Source: Actinotalea subterranea (GTDB taxonomy: Bacteria > Actinomycetota > Actinomycetes > Actinomycetales > Cellulomonadaceae). From it: a stretch of DNA of 64,000 bases. Each line of letters opens with the position of its first letter. The stretch's first letter is position 1. The notes under the pieces are model-generated. The model did not search any database, was not told the DNA's origin, and saw nothing but the letters and a program-made list of their open reading frames with translations. Positions 33,979-43,062 of the stretch are shown here, piece after piece. The stretch is from assembly GCF_008364845.1 (NCBI RefSeq), contig NZ_VTTP01000013.1, positions 47,361 to 111,360 of the forward strand, written 5' to 3'. The position numbers were made by a program, and so were the translations under genes.

Positions 33979-34028
33979 ATTGACGGTCTGTCAATGAGAG
34001 ACGAAGGTCCCATTGACACTCTGTCAAT
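33979..34028. promoter_or_regulatory. Twin TetR operators ATTGAC-N5-GTCAAT
   Basis: Two 17-bp palindromes, ATTGACGGTCTGTCAAT (33979-33995) and ATTGACACTCTGTCAAT (34012-34028), have identical perfect 6-bp arms. Their centres are 33 bp apart, three helical turns, so two repressor dimers would sit on the same DNA face. They lie just upstream of the TetR gene and follow a -10-like TATGCC (33971-33976). Confidence 0.85.
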
Positions 34029-34045
34029 GAGCGGTTCCATAGGTC

Positions 34046-34873
34046 ATGACGGCGCAACCGACCACCCGGTCGGCGCCACGAGACCTGAGGCGGACCGACG
34101 TGAGCGCGACGCGAGGAGCCGGCACCGGCCGGCGCGAGGCCGCGGGCCACCGCGCCACGCCTCCTCGCCGCCCCCGGGCCGTCAAGGCCCCCGACGTGCG
34201 CCGCGAGGAGATCCTCGCGGCGAGCCGTGCCCTGTTCGCCGAGCAGGGAATCGCCCGGACCTCGATCTCGGACGTCGCGGAGCGGGTCGGCGTCACGCGC
34301 GGCCTCGTCTACCACTACGTCGTCGACAAGGACACGCTCGTCGAGGCGGTCCTCGAGCAGTACATCGACGAGTTCGTCGAGGGCGTCCGGGCGTGGGACG
34401 CGGCGCGCGAGGTCGGCAACATCGACAAGGCCGTGCAGGACTGCATCGCGCTGTTCCGTCGGTACCTCGGCGGCCCGGGTGCGCTCGGCGCCGGCCTTCC
34501 GCGGATCGAGGACGCGGGGCTGTACAACCGGTTCCTCGACCGCGCCGTCCGCGCGGTCGTGGACTGCCTCGAGACGACGACGGTCGAGGCGTACGCGCGC
34601 CGCCACCGCATCCGCATCGAGCACGTCCACGAGACGTTCTACGTCCTGGTCCACGGCCTGATCGGCCTCGCCCGGTCGACCCCCGGCATCGACGACCGGG
34701 TCCTCATGTCGATCGTGCGGCAGACGCTCCACCTCGCGCCGAGCGACGGCGCCCTCGGTGCCCTGGACGCCCCGGGCGCCCAGGAGCCGCAGGGCGCGTC
34801 GGCCGGCGCCCCCAGTCCTGTGGCTCTCGCGGATCCCCCCCCGCGCCACCCCAACGAAGTCGGAGGCGAGTGA
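34046..34873 (+). CDS. TetR/AcrR-family regulator, operon with a DUF5692-like membrane protein
   Basis: A 275-residue repressor, longer than usual because of basic and proline-rich tails at both ends. The HTH reads TSISDVAERVGVTRGLVYHY, preceded by ILAASRALFAEQGIA. The ligand domain follows to about residue 240. Two operators directly upstream imply tight autoregulation of the two-gene operon. ATG 34046 is chosen, but GTG 34100 with a GAGG site is possible. The stop is 3 bp from the next ATG. Confidence 0.86.
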   Translation: MTAQPTTRSAPRDLRRTDVSATRGAGTGRREAAGHRATPPRRPRAVKAPDVRREEILAASRALFAEQGIARTSISDVAERVGVTRGLVYHYVVDKDTLVEAVLEQYIDEFVEGVRAWDAAREVGNIDKAVQDCIALFRRYLGGPGALGAGLPRIEDAGLYNRFLDRAVRAVVDCLETTTVEAYARRHRIRIEHVHETFYVLVHGLIGLARSTPGIDDRVLMSIVRQTLHLAPSDGALGALDAPGAQEPQGASAGAPSPVALADPPPRHPNEVGGE

Positions 34874-34876
34874 ACG

Positions 34877-35839
34877 ATGTTCCTGTTCGAGTCGATCCCC
34901 TGGTACTCGGCCCTCATGTGGGTCGCTGTCGTGGTGGGGCTCATGGCCCTCAACGAGCTGGCCAGGCTCAGCCGCTGGGCGGGCCTCGCCCTGTTCGTGG
35001 CCCTGCCCCTCGTGCTCACCGTGTTCGTGTGGCCCAGCACCGCGGGCGACGGCTCGAGCACCGGCACGTGGTTCCACTGGGTCAAGGTGTACTCGGCGCT
35101 CGCCGGCTGCATCGGTTTCATGGCGATCCGGTACATCCCGCGGTTCGCGAAGAACCGGTACTGGCTGATGTTCCCGGCCGCGATCCTCGCGATCAACATC
35201 GCTGAGGCGGTCATCCGTGACTTCCAGGTCACGAGCATGGACGGCATGGTCGACGGCGTCATGATGGTCGGCGGTCCCTGGAACGTGATGAACGGCGTCG
35301 CGGGCATCCTCAACCTGGTCACGATCTGCGGCTGGGCGGGCATCATCATCAGCCAGGACAAGAAGAAGGACATGGTCTGGCCGGACATGCTCTGGTTCTG
35401 GATCGTCGCGTACGACCTGTGGAACTTCGCCTACGTCTACAACGCCGTCGGTGACCACTCGTTCTACGCGGGTGCGGCCCTCCTGATCTCCTGCACCATC
35501 CCCGCCTTCTTCATCAAGAAGGGTGCCTGGCTCCAGTTCCGGGCGCAGACGCTCGCGTTCTGGATGATGTTCACGATGGCCGTGCCGTCCTTCGTGTCGG
35601 ACTCGACGTTCGCCGTCGAGTCGTCGCACAACCCGACGGCCCTCTTCACGGTGAGCGCGATCTCGCTCGTCGCCAACGTCGCGGTCGCCGTGTACCAGGT
35701 GCACCGGATCGTCACGCGTCGCAAGAACCCCCTCAAGGACGAGCTGTACACGGACCTGCCCGCTTACCAGAAGGTGCTCGCGGCCAACTCGCCGGCGGTG
35801 CCCGAGGTCAAGGCGTCCGAGGTGGCGCTCGCCTCCTGA
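34877..35839 (+). CDS. Multi-pass membrane protein, DUF5692-like
   Basis: A 320-residue membrane protein with about nine to ten hydrophobic segments and a charged C-terminal tail. It has many Trp, Tyr, Phe and Met residues; notable motifs are GGPWNVMNGVAGILN, WPDMLWFWIVAYDLWNFAYV and FRAQTLAFWMMFTM. I recall this pattern as DUF5692, a family without known function that is often next to TetR genes; that name is from memory and unchecked. It resembles no transporter family I recognise. It is expressed with, and surely under, the TetR protein, which suggests response to a membrane-active compound or lipid. A perfect 17-bp terminator follows. Confidence 0.75.
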   Translation: MFLFESIPWYSALMWVAVVVGLMALNELARLSRWAGLALFVALPLVLTVFVWPSTAGDGSSTGTWFHWVKVYSALAGCIGFMAIRYIPRFAKNRYWLMFPAAILAINIAEAVIRDFQVTSMDGMVDGVMMVGGPWNVMNGVAGILNLVTICGWAGIIISQDKKKDMVWPDMLWFWIVAYDLWNFAYVYNAVGDHSFYAGAALLISCTIPAFFIKKGAWLQFRAQTLAFWMMFTMAVPSFVSDSTFAVESSHNPTALFTVSAISLVANVAVAVYQVHRIVTRRKNPLKDELYTDLPAYQKVLAANSPAVPEVKASEVALAS

Positions 35840-35878
35840 GGTGGTCCCGGTCCCGCTCGGCGGGGCCCCGTGCTGGTG

Positions 35879-35917
35879 GAGAGCCCGCGGACGCGCACGT
35901 CGCGTCCGCGGGCTCTC
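35879..35917 (+). terminator. Perfect 17-bp hairpin terminator
   Basis: GAGAGCCCGCGGACGCG (35879-35895) and its exact reverse complement (35901-35917) flank a 5-base loop. It lies 40 bp after the membrane-protein stop; no U-tract follows. Confidence 0.85.
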
Positions 35918-36009
35918 GCGCGTCCGGGGTCCCCCGCTGTATGCGCGGAGACGGGCGAGCGGCACGTCGCGTGCGTGTGAAGGGGCCCTCAGCGGGCGCG
36001 GGCCCGTCG

Positions 36010-36042
36010 TTTGTATACAAAGTCACCTCGCGGGCCTAGCAT
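36010..36042 (+). promoter_or_regulatory. GntR operator TTTGTATACAAA and -10 box of the prp operon
   Basis: TTTGTATACAAA (36010-36021) is a perfect 12-bp palindrome of the kind bound by FadR-subfamily GntR regulators. A -10 TAGCAT lies at 36037-36042, so the palindrome covers the -35 region. Binding would exclude RNA polymerase, giving autorepression of regulator and prp genes. Confidence 0.75.
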
Positions 36043-36049
36043 GGCTGCC

Positions 36050-36739
36050 GTGCGAGCGAGTGAGCGCGTCTACCGGGCGCTGCGCGACGAGATCGTCAGC
36101 GGGCACCTGCCGCCCGGCGCGGAGCTGAGCGAGGTCGACCAGGCCGGCCTGCGGGGCGTCTCGCGCACACCCGTGCGCGAGGCGCTCGCCCGACTCCAGG
36201 CCGAGGGGCTCGCCGCCGTCGGCAAGGGCCGCACGCTCGTCGTCTCGAGCCTGAGCCCCGAGGACGTCGCGCACCTGTTCGAGCTGCGCGAGGCGCTCGA
36301 GTCGCAGGCGGCCCGGCTGGCCGCGCGCCGGGGCGCCCCCGCGGTGTTCCTCGACCTCGCGGCACGGTTCGCCGCAGCGCCGGGCCTGCTCGACGACGGC
36401 GACCCCGAGCGCGAGGCCTACTACGCGCTCGTCACCGAGCTCGACGTCGCGATCGACGCGGCGATGGCGAGCCCCTACCTCGAGCGCTCCCTCGCGACGC
36501 TGCGCGCCCACGTCGCACGCGCCCGGCGCCTGTCGCGGGACAACCCGGACCGCCTGCGCCGCGCCGCGCAGGAGCACGCGCTCATCGCGACGGCCATCGC
36601 CGACGGGGACGAGGTCCTCGCGTCGCAGGCCACGGCCGTCCACGTGCGAGCAAGCCTCGCGGCCGTCCTCGACAACCTCGCGTCGCGCACGGAGCACGAC
36701 GACGTCACCCGCCTCGTACCCACCGGAGCCGCCCCGTGA
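36050..36739 (+). CDS. GntR-family regulator (FadR subfamily, FCD domain) of the methylcitrate genes
   Basis: A 229-residue regulator from GTG 36050. The winged HTH is [21 protein letters not shown] with [18 protein letters not shown]; the helical FCD effector domain starts near [15 protein letters not shown] and has the conserved [19 protein letters not shown] helix. GTG 36050 lies 7 bp after the -10 TAGCAT and implies a leaderless mRNA; ATG 36041 overlaps that box. It overlaps prpD by GTGA. The likely ligand is a methylcitrate-cycle intermediate (inference). Confidence 0.88.
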   Translation: MRASERVYRALRDEIVSGHLPPGAELSEVDQAGLRGVSRTPVREALARLQAEGLAAVGKGRTLVVSSLSPEDVAHLFELREALESQAARLAARRGAPAVFLDLAARFAAAPGLLDDGDPEREAYYALVTELDVAIDAAMASPYLERSLATLRAHVARARRLSRDNPDRLRRAAQEHALIATAIADGDEVLASQATAVHVRASLAAVLDNLASRTEHDDVTRLVPTGAAP

Positions 36740-38262
36740 TCCACCACGCCGTCCGTGTCCACGCGAGCGCCGAGCCGCTCGCCCGCACCGAGCAGCTCGC
36801 CTGGGCGCTCGCCGAGGTCGCGACGCAGGCCGTGCCCGTCGACGCCGACGTCGCGGACATGGTCGTCAACCGGGTGATCGACAACGCCGCCGTCGCCACC
36901 GCGTCGTTGCTGCGTGCGCCCGTCGTCGCCGCACGCGCCCAGGCCGTCGCCCACCCGTACCGGCCGGGCGCCACCGTGCTCGGGCTCGACCCCGCCGAGC
37001 GCGTGAGCCCCGAGTGGGCGGCCTGGGCGAACGGCGTCGCGGTGCGTGAGCTGGACTACCACGACACGTTCCTGGCGGCGGAGTACTCGCACCCGGGCGA
37101 CAACATCGCCCCCGTCCTCGCCGTCGCCCAGCACCTCGCCGAGCGCCGCGGCCTCACGGGTGCCGACGTGCTCCGCGGCATCGTGACGGCCTACGAGGTT
37201 CAGGTCGACCTGGTCCGGGCGATCAGCCTGCACCGGCACAAGATCGACCACGTGGCGCACCTCGGGCCGTCCGCCGCCGCGGGCATCGGGACCCTGCTCG
37301 GGCTCGACACGGCGACCGTGTTCCAGGCGATCGGTCAGGCGCTGCACACGACCACGGCGACCCGGCAGTCACGCAAGGGCGAGATCTCGACGTGGAAGGC
37401 CTTCGCACCGGCGTTCGCGGGCAAGGTCGCGGTCGAGGCGGTGGACCGGGCGATGCGGGGCCAGACGTCGCCGACCCCCATCTACGAGGGCGAGGACGGC
37501 GTCATCGCGTGGCTCCTGGACGGGCCGGACGCGGCGTACGACGTCGTGCTGCCCGGGCCGGGGGAGCCGCGTCGCGCGATCCTCGACACGTACACCAAGG
37601 AGCACTCGGCGGAGTACCAGTCGCAGGCGCTCATCGACCTCGCGCGGCGCCTGCACCACCAGCACCCCGAGGTCACTGACCCCGAGCAGGTCGCGTCGAT
37701 CCTCATCCGCACGAGCCACCACACCCACCACGTCATCGGCTCAGGCGCGGGGGACCCCCAGAAGTACGACCCCGCGGCGTCGCGCGAGACGCTCGACCAC
37801 TCGATCCCGTACATCTTCACGGTCGCGCTGCAGGACGGCGCGTGGCACCACGTCGACTCCTACACGCCCGAGCGCGCGAGCCGGCCCGACACCGTGGCCC
37901 TGTGGCGCAAGGTCACCACGACGGAGGACCCGCAGTGGACGCGCCGCTACCACTCGACCGACCCCGACGAGCTCGCGTTCGGCGGCCGCGTGGAGATCGT
38001 GCTGACCGACGGCCGCACGGTCGTCGAGGAGATCGCGGTCGCGGACGCGCACCCCCGTGGCGCCCGGCCGTTCGGCCGCGAGCAGTACGTCGCCAAGTTC
38101 CGTTCCCTGTCCGACGGCGTCCTGGAACCCGCGGAGGTCGAGCGCTTCCTCGACACCGTCCAGCGGCTCCCGGAGCTGACCGCGGCCGAGCTCGCGGGCC
38201 TCACCGTCACCGCGCCGGCCCGGCTGCTCGCCGCCGTGAGCGCACCCGAGGGGATCTTCTGA
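36736..38262 (+). CDS. prpD: 2-methylcitrate dehydratase (MmgE/PrpD family)
   Basis: A 508-residue enzyme, full length for PrpD. It dehydrates 2-methylcitrate to 2-methylaconitate in the methylcitrate cycle, which degrades propionyl-CoA. Family landmarks are [17 protein letters not shown] near residue 106, [25 protein letters not shown], and [17 protein letters not shown]. The GTG start overlaps the stop of the GntR gene and the stop shares a base with the prpB start, so translation is coupled throughout. Confidence 0.94.
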   Translation: MIHHAVRVHASAEPLARTEQLAWALAEVATQAVPVDADVADMVVNRVIDNAAVATASLLRAPVVAARAQAVAHPYRPGATVLGLDPAERVSPEWAAWANGVAVRELDYHDTFLAAEYSHPGDNIAPVLAVAQHLAERRGLTGADVLRGIVTAYEVQVDLVRAISLHRHKIDHVAHLGPSAAAGIGTLLGLDTATVFQAIGQALHTTTATRQSRKGEISTWKAFAPAFAGKVAVEAVDRAMRGQTSPTPIYEGEDGVIAWLLDGPDAAYDVVLPGPGEPRRAILDTYTKEHSAEYQSQALIDLARRLHHQHPEVTDPEQVASILIRTSHHTHHVIGSGAGDPQKYDPAASRETLDHSIPYIFTVALQDGAWHHVDSYTPERASRPDTVALWRKVTTTEDPQWTRRYHSTDPDELAFGGRVEIVLTDGRTVVEEIAVADAHPRGARPFGREQYVAKFRSLSDGVLEPAEVERFLDTVQRLPELTAAELAGLTVTAPARLLAAVSAPEGIF

Positions 38263-39173
38263 TGCTCTACTCGACGCTCACGGCGCACGCCAAGCGGACG
38301 GCGCTGCGCGAGCGGCTCGCCACGGGTGACCTGCTGCGCTTCCCCGGGGCGTTCAACCCGCTCTCGGCCCGGCTCATCGAGGACAAGGGCTTCGACGGCG
38401 TGTACGTCTCGGGCGCCGTCGTGGCCGCCGACCTTGGCCTGCCGGACATCGGGCTGACGACGCTGAGCGAGGTCGCCACGCGGGCGGCGCAGGTCGCGCG
38501 GATGACGGACCTGCCCACGCTCGTGGACGCGGACACCGGCTTCGGCGAGCCCATGAACGTCGCCCGCACGGTTCAGGCGCTCGAGGACGCGGGCGTCGCC
38601 GGCCTGCACATCGAGGACCAGGTCAACCCGAAGCGCTGCGGGCACCTCGACGGCAAGGCCGTGGTCGACCTGGGGACCGCGGTGCAGCGCATCCGTGCCG
38701 CGGTCGACGCGCGGCGCGACCCCGACCTCCTGATCATGGCCCGCACGGACGTGCGCGGCATCGACGGGCTCGACGCGGCCGTCGACCGCGCCCGGGCACT
38801 CGTCGACGCGGGCGCCGACGCCGTGTTCCCCGAGGCGATGGCCGACCTCGCCGAGCTCGAGGCGGTCTGCCGGGCGGTCGACGTCCCGGTGCTCGCGAAC
38901 ATGACCGAGTTCGGCAAGTCCGAGCTGTTCACGGCGCGGCAGCTCGCCGACGCCGGGGCGCGCATCGTCATCCACCCGGTGTCCCTGCTGCGGGTCGCGA
39001 TGGGGGCAGCCGAGCGCGCGCTCGACTCCCTGGACGCGGAGGGCAGCCTCGTCTCCCAGGTGCCGGGGATGCAGACTCGCGCGCGCCTGTACGAGCTGCT
39101 CGACTACGCCGGCTACGCGCGGTTCGACTCCTCGGTCTTCACGTCGACCGGCTACGGGGACAGCCCCGCCTGA
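38262..39173 (+). CDS. prpB: 2-methylisocitrate lyase
   Basis: A 303-residue enzyme that cleaves methylisocitrate to pyruvate and succinate. The isocitrate-lyase-superfamily fold shows GVYVSGAVVAADLGLPD, the metal site DADTGFGEP and the catalytic-cysteine motif PKRCGH near residue 126. PrpB length is about 295-305, so it is complete. Its ATG overlaps the prpD stop by one base (TGATG). Confidence 0.95.
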   Translation: MLYSTLTAHAKRTALRERLATGDLLRFPGAFNPLSARLIEDKGFDGVYVSGAVVAADLGLPDIGLTTLSEVATRAAQVARMTDLPTLVDADTGFGEPMNVARTVQALEDAGVAGLHIEDQVNPKRCGHLDGKAVVDLGTAVQRIRAAVDARRDPDLLIMARTDVRGIDGLDAAVDRARALVDAGADAVFPEAMADLAELEAVCRAVDVPVLANMTEFGKSELFTARQLADAGARIVIHPVSLLRVAMGAAERALDSLDAEGSLVSQVPGMQTRARLYELLDYAGYARFDSSVFTSTGYGDSPA

Positions 39174-39240
39174 GCCCAGCCCAGCCCTGCCGCCCGTCCC
39201 GGGGCCGCGACCCCGAGCACCTGACCGCAAAGGAGCGATC

Positions 39241-40410
39241 ATGACCGCACCCGAGGCCCCCACGGGGCCGGCCGCGCACGGCACCGACCAGCCCGTGGCC
39301 GACCCGCCCGCGCCTCAGATCCGCAAGGGCCTCGTCGGCGTCGTCGTCGACACGACGGGCGTGTCCAAGGTCGACGCGGAGAGCAACTCCCTGCTCTACC
39401 GGGGCTACCCGGTCCAGGAGCTCGCGCAGCGGTGCTCCGTCGAGGAGGTCGCCTGGCTCCTGTGGCACGGCGAGCTGCCGACGCCCGACGAGCTGGCCGG
39501 GCTCCAGGCGCTCGAGCGCTCGCAGCGCGGGCTCCAGCCCGAGGTGCGCGCCGTGATCGACGCCCTGCCGGCCACGGCGCACCCGATGGACGTGGTCCGC
39601 ACGGCAGTGAGCGTCATCGGTGCGGGCGACCCGTCGACGGACACGTCGCGTGAGGCCGACCTCGTGCGGTCCGTGCGGCTGTTCGCCCGGCTGCCCGCGG
39701 TCGTCGCCTACGACCAGCGCCGCCGCCGCGGTCAGGAGCCCGTCGCGCCACGGGACGACCTCGACCACGCGGCGAACGTCCTGCACATGACGTTCGGCGA
39801 GGTCCCGGACCCCGTCGTCGTCGACGCGTTCCGCGTCTCGCTCATCCTCTACGCCGAGCACTCGTTCAACGCATCGACCTTCACCGCGAGGGTCGTGACC
39901 TCGACCCTCGCGGACCTCTACTCCGCGGTCGTCGCCGCCGTCGGTGCCCTCAAGGGACCCCTGCACGGCGGCGCGAACGAGGCCGTGATGCACGCGTTCG
40001 AGGAGATCGGTGACGCGTCCCGCGCGCAGGCCTGGCTCGACGAGGCGCTCGGGGCGAAGCGGAAGATTATGGGGTTCGGGCACCGCGTGTACAAGCACGG
40101 CGACTCCCGGGTACCGACCATGAAGGCGGCGCTCGACACGCTCGTCGAGCACTACGACCGCCCGGACCTGGCCGCGTTGTACGACGCGCTCGAGGCGGCG
40201 ATGGTCGAGCGCAAGGGGATCGAGCCGAACCTGGACTACCCGTCGGGCCCGGCCTACCACCTCATGGGCTTCGACACCGCGACGTTCACGCCGATCTTCG
40301 CGCTCGCCCGCGTCATGGGCTGGACGGCCCACATCATGGAGCAGCGTGCGGCGAACGCGCTGATCAGGCCCCTCAGCGCCTACGTCGGGCCGCCCGAGCG
40401 CCACGTGTGA
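39241..40410 (+). CDS. prpC: 2-methylcitrate synthase (citrate synthase family)
   Basis: A 389-residue enzyme that condenses propionyl-CoA with oxaloacetate. It has the short-form citrate synthase motifs LYRGYPVQELA, KGPLHGGANEAVM, and the active-site GFGHRVYKHGDSR. The 40-residue N-terminal extension is unconserved. It follows prpB by 67 bp with a GGAGCG site. Its stop forms one arm of a shared hairpin with the convergent GGDEF-EAL gene. Confidence 0.94.
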   Translation: MTAPEAPTGPAAHGTDQPVADPPAPQIRKGLVGVVVDTTGVSKVDAESNSLLYRGYPVQELAQRCSVEEVAWLLWHGELPTPDELAGLQALERSQRGLQPEVRAVIDALPATAHPMDVVRTAVSVIGAGDPSTDTSREADLVRSVRLFARLPAVVAYDQRRRRGQEPVAPRDDLDHAANVLHMTFGEVPDPVVVDAFRVSLILYAEHSFNASTFTARVVTSTLADLYSAVVAAVGALKGPLHGGANEAVMHAFEEIGDASRAQAWLDEALGAKRKIMGFGHRVYKHGDSRVPTMKAALDTLVEHYDRPDLAALYDALEAAMVERKGIEPNLDYPSGPAYHLMGFDTATFTPIFALARVMGWTAHIMEQRAANALIRPLSAYVGPPERHV

Positions 40411-40428
40411 GCGGGTCGGTCCCGCTCA
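40408..40428. terminator. Bidirectional hairpin built from the two stop codons of convergent genes
   Basis: TGAGCGGG (40408-40415) and CCCGCTCA (40421-40428) form a perfect 8-bp stem with a 5-base loop. The first TGA is the prpC stop and the last TCA is, on the minus strand, the stop of the GGDEF-EAL gene. Confidence 0.75.
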
Positions 40429-42858
40429 GCCGCGTGGTGCCGGTGCGACCTCCGCCGCGCTCACGACCAGCTCGGTGAAGTCCGGGCCGGGCAGGGGACG
40501 TGCGAACAGGTAGCCCTGGGCGAAGGGGCACCCGATCCCGACGAGCGTCTCGAGCTGGTCGACGTTCTCGACGCCTTCCGCGACGACCGTGAGGTCCAGG
40601 GCCCGCGCCATCCCGATGACGGCAGTCACGAGCTCGCGGTCACGCGCGTCGTGCTCGATGCGGCGCACGAAGGTCCGGTCGATCTTGAGCTCGTCGACCG
40701 GGAGGTCCTTGAGGTAGGCGAGCGAGGAGTAACCGGTGCCGAAGTCGTCGACGGCGAGATGCACGCCGAGCTCGCGCAGGGCGAGCAGGTTGCCCAGGAC
40801 GGTCTCCGACGAGCCGACCAGCGCGGACTCGGTGACCTCGATGCACAGGTTCCGCGGGCGCGCGCCGGTGCGCAGCAGGGTGCGACGCACGGTTTGGAAG
40901 AAGCCGGGGTCCTGGAGCTGCGCTGCGGCCGCGTTGACGGACATGCGCAGCACGAGGCCGCGCGCCGCGAGCGTCGCCGACATCAGGCAGGCCCGGTCGA
41001 GCACCAGCTCGCCGATCTCCCCGATGAGGCCCGTCTCCTCCGCGAGCGGGATGAACTCGAGGGGTGGCACGAGGCCGACGCCCGGCCGCTCCCACCGCAC
41101 GAGCGCCTCGGCGCCCACGACCTCGCCCGTCACGGTCGACACGACCGGCTGGTAGTGGACGACGAGCTCGTCCTGCGTCAGGGCGGCGCGCAGGCCGGCC
41201 TCGGTCTCGAGCTGCTGGACCGCGCGGGCCCGCATCGAGTCGTCGAACGTCGCGACGTCCTGGGCGTGGCTGCGGGCCTGCGCCATCGCGGTGTCAGCCT
41301 CGCGCAGGAGCTCGTCGGCGGTGACCCCCGGACGGCCCACGGCGATGCCGACCGACGCCCTGACCGTGACCGTGGCGTCGGCCGTCACGGGCGCGGCCCT
41401 CGCACGGTGCAGGCCCCGCGCGAGGGCCGCCGCCTCCTGGGCCGACGTGCGCGTGCACAGGACCATGAACTCCTCGCCGCCCGAGCGCGCCAGGAGCTGG
41501 TCCGGGCCGACCGTCGAGGACAGGCGCGCGGAGACCTCGACGAGGACGCGGTCGGCGGCGTCCCGGCCGAGGCTGTCGGCGATGGTCTGGAAGCGGTGCA
41601 GGCCGAGGCACAGGACCGCGAGGTCCGCGGACGAGCCGAGCTCCTGCGTCAGCGTCTCGCGCAGCGGGCCCTTGGTCGGCAGCCCGGTGACGAGGTCGTG
41701 CGTCGACTGGTGGGTCAGCCGCGCCTCGTGGCCGGCGCGGACGTCGATCATCGTGTTCAGCTCGCGAGCGAGGGTCACGAGCTCGGCCGTGCCGCGCTCC
41801 GGGATGTGCGTGCTGCTCGCGGACGTGCGGGCGCGGACGGCTCCGTCGATCAGGGACGTCAGGGGTCGGATGATCTTCCGCTCGACCACCAGGCCCGTCA
41901 TGAGGAACACCGCGACGGCGCTGAGGCTCATCAGGACGGTGCGCAGGGGGTCGACGCCGCCGAGCGCGAGCATCTCCGCGCGGTCCAGGACGCCGACCAC
42001 CCGCCAGGGTCTCGCCTCGACCTCGGACGACGCGTAGAGCAGCTCCCGGCCGTCGTCCCCGGTGACGACTCCCTGCGCCGTCCCGTCCTCGTCGGCGGTG
42101 CCGAGCGCGGCCCGGGCGTGCGTGCCGTCGTCCGCCGCGACAGTCCGCTCGACGGGGTCGAGCACGGCGAAGGTCGCGCGGTCGTGCGGGTGGGCGAGCG
42201 CGGCGAGCCGGTCGGAGACGGTCGGCCCGTCGAGGACCAGCACGACGACGGCGCCGGGTGCCTCGGGCACGTCGGAGGTGCCCGACGTGACCTCGTGCGC
42301 CGTGATCAGGGCGGGCCGTCCGGTGGCAGGGTCCGTCGCGAGGACCTGGACGGCCGTCCCGGCCCGGGCCGCGGCGAGCCAGTCGGCATCCGCGTGCGAG
42401 GTGCTGCCCACGGCTGACTGGGACGTCGAGCTGGAGCACAGCACGGCGCCGTCCGCACCGACGACGTCCAGCCGTGCGCCGGGGAGCGCGTCGATGGCCG
42501 CATGGACGCAGGCCTGCGTGGGTGTGCGCCTGGCGGCCTGCTCGGTCACGAGCACCGCGGCGCCGTCGGCCCAGAGGTCGACGATCCCCGAGGCGAGGCT
42601 CACCTCCGCGTCCATGACATCGAGGGAGCGGTCCTCGAGCGCGCGCACGTCCGACGTGTAGGACACGGCGAGGCTCGTGGTGGCCAGGAGGCTGAGCCCG
42701 ACGACAGTGACCTGGACGTAGCCGCGCACGGACCAGCGGGCCGCGCGGCGGTCGCGCCGGCTCGGGGGCGCTGCGGGGCAGACCGGGCCATGGGGGCCGT
42801 GGTCCGGCGGCGGGCCGACGTCGGCCGAGCGCGAGGCGTCCGCGGCGCTGGCCGTCAT
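40426..42858 (-). CDS. Membrane-anchored GGDEF-EAL c-di-GMP protein with extracytoplasmic sensor
   Basis: An 810-residue protein. A first membrane segment (VQVTVVGLSLLATTSLAVS, about residues 49-67) and a second near residues 300-322 enclose a Cache-like extracytoplasmic sensor of about 230 residues; a HAMP-like linker follows. The GGDEF domain has an active-type GGEEF (residues 460-464) but no RxxD inhibition site (GPDQ instead). The EAL domain has EAL (584-586), the loop DDFGTGYSSL near residue 704 and EGVEN, so phosphodiesterase activity is likely. It may switch between c-di-GMP synthesis and breakdown. A sigma-28-like promoter is seen upstream. Confidence 0.92.
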   Translation of the reverse strand: MTASAADASRSADVGPPPDHGPHGPVCPAAPPSRRDRRAARWSVRGYVQVTVVGLSLLATTSLAVSYTSDVRALEDRSLDVMDAEVSLASGIVDLWADGAAVLVTEQAARRTPTQACVHAAIDALPGARLDVVGADGAVLCSSSTSQSAVGSTSHADADWLAAARAGTAVQVLATDPATGRPALITAHEVTSGTSDVPEAPGAVVVLVLDGPTVSDRLAALAHPHDRATFAVLDPVERTVAADDGTHARAALGTADEDGTAQGVVTGDDGRELLYASSEVEARPWRVVGVLDRAEMLALGGVDPLRTVLMSLSAVAVFLMTGLVVERKIIRPLTSLIDGAVRARTSASSTHIPERGTAELVTLARELNTMIDVRAGHEARLTHQSTHDLVTGLPTKGPLRETLTQELGSSADLAVLCLGLHRFQTIADSLGRDAADRVLVEVSARLSSTVGPDQLLARSGGEEFMVLCTRTSAQEAAALARGLHRARAAPVTADATVTVRASVGIAVGRPGVTADELLREADTAMAQARSHAQDVATFDDSMRARAVQQLETEAGLRAALTQDELVVHYQPVVSTVTGEVVGAEALVRWERPGVGLVPPLEFIPLAEETGLIGEIGELVLDRACLMSATLAARGLVLRMSVNAAAAQLQDPGFFQTVRRTLLRTGARPRNLCIEVTESALVGSSETVLGNLLALRELGVHLAVDDFGTGYSSLAYLKDLPVDELKIDRTFVRRIEHDARDRELVTAVIGMARALDLTVVAEGVENVDQLETLVGIGCPFAQGYLFARPLPGPDFTELVVSAAEVAPAPRG

Positions 42859-42940
42859 GACTCGTCCTCCCGGTCGTGGGCGTGCGGCCGTCGCGCCCCG
42901 CGGCCGTGCGCACCGGCGGGGCGCGGCCGGTCACGGGACG

Positions 42941-42970
42941 TATCGGCCACCGGGTGCGCCTTGTGAGCGG
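42941..42970 (-). promoter_or_regulatory. Sigma-28 (FliA)-like promoter of the GGDEF-EAL gene
   Basis: On the minus strand TCAC, 15 bases and GCCGATAC occur in a row. GCCGATAC matches seven of eight bases of the flagellar sigma -10 element, while TCAC matches only part of the TAAA -35. Coordinates are for the whole element and approximate at its upstream edge. Confidence 0.4.
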
Positions 42971-43062
42971 CCCGGACCGTGCGCGGCCTCCGCGCGGCGC
43001 CGTGACCTGCCGGGCGGGGGACCCGATGCCGTGACCTCGGGGCGGGAGACCCGCCGTCGTGG

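Noticed and set aside
42935..42948. GGGACGTATCGGCC as another DosR-type box before the GGDEF-EAL gene
   Set aside because: The conserved C after GGAC is G, no -10 lies at the right distance, and the same bases read better as a sigma-28-like -10.
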